Shown: piece after piece, positions 6,378-6,895 of the stretch
Layout: each line of letters begins with the position of its first letter
How positions within the stretch are numbered: position 1 is the stretch's first letter
Assembly (NCBI GenBank): GCA_031282225.1
Contig: JAITEC010000137.1
Span: 1 to 6,895 of the forward strand
Reading direction: 5' to 3'
Length of the DNA: 6,895 nucleotides
Source: Oscillospiraceae bacterium
Lineage (GTDB): Bacteria > Bacillota > Clostridia > Oscillospirales > Oscillospiraceae
Made by a program: the position numbers and the translations under genes
The notes under the pieces: model-generated
Seen by the model: the letters and a program-made list of their open reading frames with translations, nothing else
Databases searched by the model: none
Told to the model about the DNA's origin: nothing

Positions 6378-6416
6378 TTATTCGCAAGTATTATCGCAAG
6401 TATGTTATCGGAAGTA
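6378..6416 (+). repeat. short tandem repeat TTATCGCAAGTA upstream of tmcAL
   Basis: Three copies occur in a row: TTATTCGCAAGTA (6378-6390, one inserted T), TTATCGCAAGTA (6391-6402) and TTATCGGAAGTA (6405-6416, one change). A further TTATCGCAAG lies at 6150-6159 on the far side of the structured block. The last copy contains the GGAAG that serves as ribosome binding site for tmcAL. Confidence 0.7.
6410..6414 (+). promoter_or_regulatory. weak ribosome binding site of tmcAL
   Basis: GGAAG lies 9 nt before TTG 6424. An in-frame TAA at 6415-6417 blocks any longer reading, and CTC and GTT in between cannot start, so TTG is the first possible start. No convincing promoter for tmcAL could be identified upstream. 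Confidence 0.6.
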
Positions 6417-6423
6417 ACTCGTT

Positions 6424-6895
6424 TTGAATGTAGCCGGAATAATATGTGAATACAATCCGTTCCATCTGGGGCACGCGCTGCACATATCTAAGACGCGCGC
6501 GGCGCTGGGCAATGACTGCGCCATAGTCTGCTGTATGAGCGGGAATTTTGTGCAGCGCGGCGAGTTCGCAGTCATGTCAAAGCACGCCCGCGCCCAATCC
6601 GCCGTGCTGTGCGGGGCGGATCTCGTAACGGAGCTCCCCCTGCCCAGCGCGCTGTCGTCGGCGGAGCGGTTCGCGCTCGGCGGCGTCCGCGCGCTGGACG
6701 CCTTGGGCGTGTGCGGATATATCTCGTTCGGCAGCGAATCGGGCGACATTGAGCGCCTGAAAGGCGCGGCGCGGGCGCGCGGCGCGCCGCGCGCCGACGA
6801 GGAGATCCGGCGCGCCCTGGACGGCGGCGCCTCATACGCCCAGTCGCTTGGCGCGGCGTACCGTGAACTGCCGTGTGCCGCCGTGCCGTCGCCCG
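6424..6895 (+). CDS. tmcAL: tRNA(Met) cytidine acetate ligase TmcAL (YlbM type), partial (3' end beyond window)
   Basis: TmcAL makes N4-acetylcytidine at the wobble base of elongator tRNA-Met, activating acetate with ATP in the cytoplasm. The 157 codons present cover the N-terminal nucleotidyltransferase-like domain: VAGIICEYNPFHLGH (3-17) with the HxGH nucleotide-binding motif H14-L-G-H17, MSGNFVQRGEF (38-48), KHARAQSAVLCGADLVTELP (53-72) and the FGSE signature (102-105). The family is about 400 residues, so more than half lies past the window. After FGSE the sequence is Arg/Ala-rich, probably reflecting the GC-rich genome. The start is TTG, fixed by an in-frame TAA just upstream. The gene is divergent from thiT with about 510 bp between them and there is no functional link I can see. 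Gene identity is secure. Confidence 0.94.
   Translation, partial: MNVAGIICEYNPFHLGHALHISKTRAALGNDCAIVCCMSGNFVQRGEFAVMSKHARAQSAVLCGADLVTELPLPSALSSAERFALGGVRALDALGVCGYISFGSESGDIERLKGAARARGAPRADEEIRRALDGGASYAQSLGAAYRELPCAAVPSP

Larger units (their letters stand above)
6155..6388. repeat. structured intergenic element, possibly MITE-like or a structured RNA
   Basis: This stretch of more than 230 bp holds no gene I can support. It is about 47% GC by hand count, well below the flanking genes. Its ends form an imperfect inverted repeat: GAATGAATTCGTTTG (6160-6174) against the reverse complement of CAAGCGAATTTATTC (6369-6383), 13 of 15 matching. Both ends are flanked by GCAAG (6155-6159 and 6384-6388), like a 5-bp target duplication. 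Between them lie five adjoining inverted repeats listed separately. A non-autonomous transposable element, an interspersed palindromic repeat or a structured RNA would all fit. The flanking GCAAG may instead belong to the local tandem repeat, so the boundaries are tentative. Confidence 0.5.

Noticed and set aside
6080..6387. Two small minus-strand reading frames (76 and 70 codons) in the thiT leader and structured block
   Set aside because: One overlaps the TPP aptamer and the thiT promoter; the other lies wholly within the inverted-repeat block, which dictates its sequence. Neither has a convincing ribosome binding site or recognisable domain.
6295..6416. CRISPR-like array
   Set aside because: The repeated words are only 7-12 bp, are not regularly spaced by unique spacers, and there are no cas genes.

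Overview
The window reads as a piece of a GC-rich Firmicutes chromosome, most likely a Clostridia-type lineage. It carries a Gram-positive-type DNA polymerase III (PolC), an ECF-type thiamine S-component behind a TPP riboswitch, a tRNA-Met cytidine acetate ligase (TmcAL/YlbM type), TTG start codons, strong purine-rich ribosome binding sites and sigma-A-like promoters. The genus cannot be fixed from the sequence. These are housekeeping and cofactor genes; I see no phage, transposase or defence genes.

Layout: (1) 1-2649, minus strand: the N-terminal 883 codons of polC, whose 3' end lies beyond the window start. (2) 2650-2766: a compact divergent intergenic region in which the polC promoter and the promoter of the plus-strand gene share almost the same -35 bases. 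(3) 2767-5328, plus strand: one large gene fusing a TIGR03960-type radical SAM protein to a TIGR03936/DUF2344 domain; its biochemical role is unknown. (4) 5317-5910, minus strand: thiT, convergent with the radical SAM gene and overlapping its 3' end by 12 bp. (5) 5911-6145: the thiT leader, comprising, in transcription order, a promoter, a TPP aptamer, an intrinsic terminator and a ribosome binding site. (6) About 6146-6423: a gene-free, AT-richer stretch (about 47% GC by hand count) packed with adjoining inverted repeats, with imperfect terminal inverted repeats, a possible 5-bp flanking duplication and a short tandem repeat. (7) 6424-6895, plus strand: the first 157 codons of tmcAL, running off the window end.

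The best-supported regulatory circuit is thiamine homeostasis: when TPP is plentiful, the aptamer should favour the downstream terminator and switch off thiT. The polC/radical SAM intergene looks like a bidirectional promoter in which the two directions compete for RNA polymerase. The least explained part is the structured block between the thiT promoter and tmcAL, which could be a MITE-like repeat or a structured RNA/leader. I found no clear evidence of a new multi-gene system.
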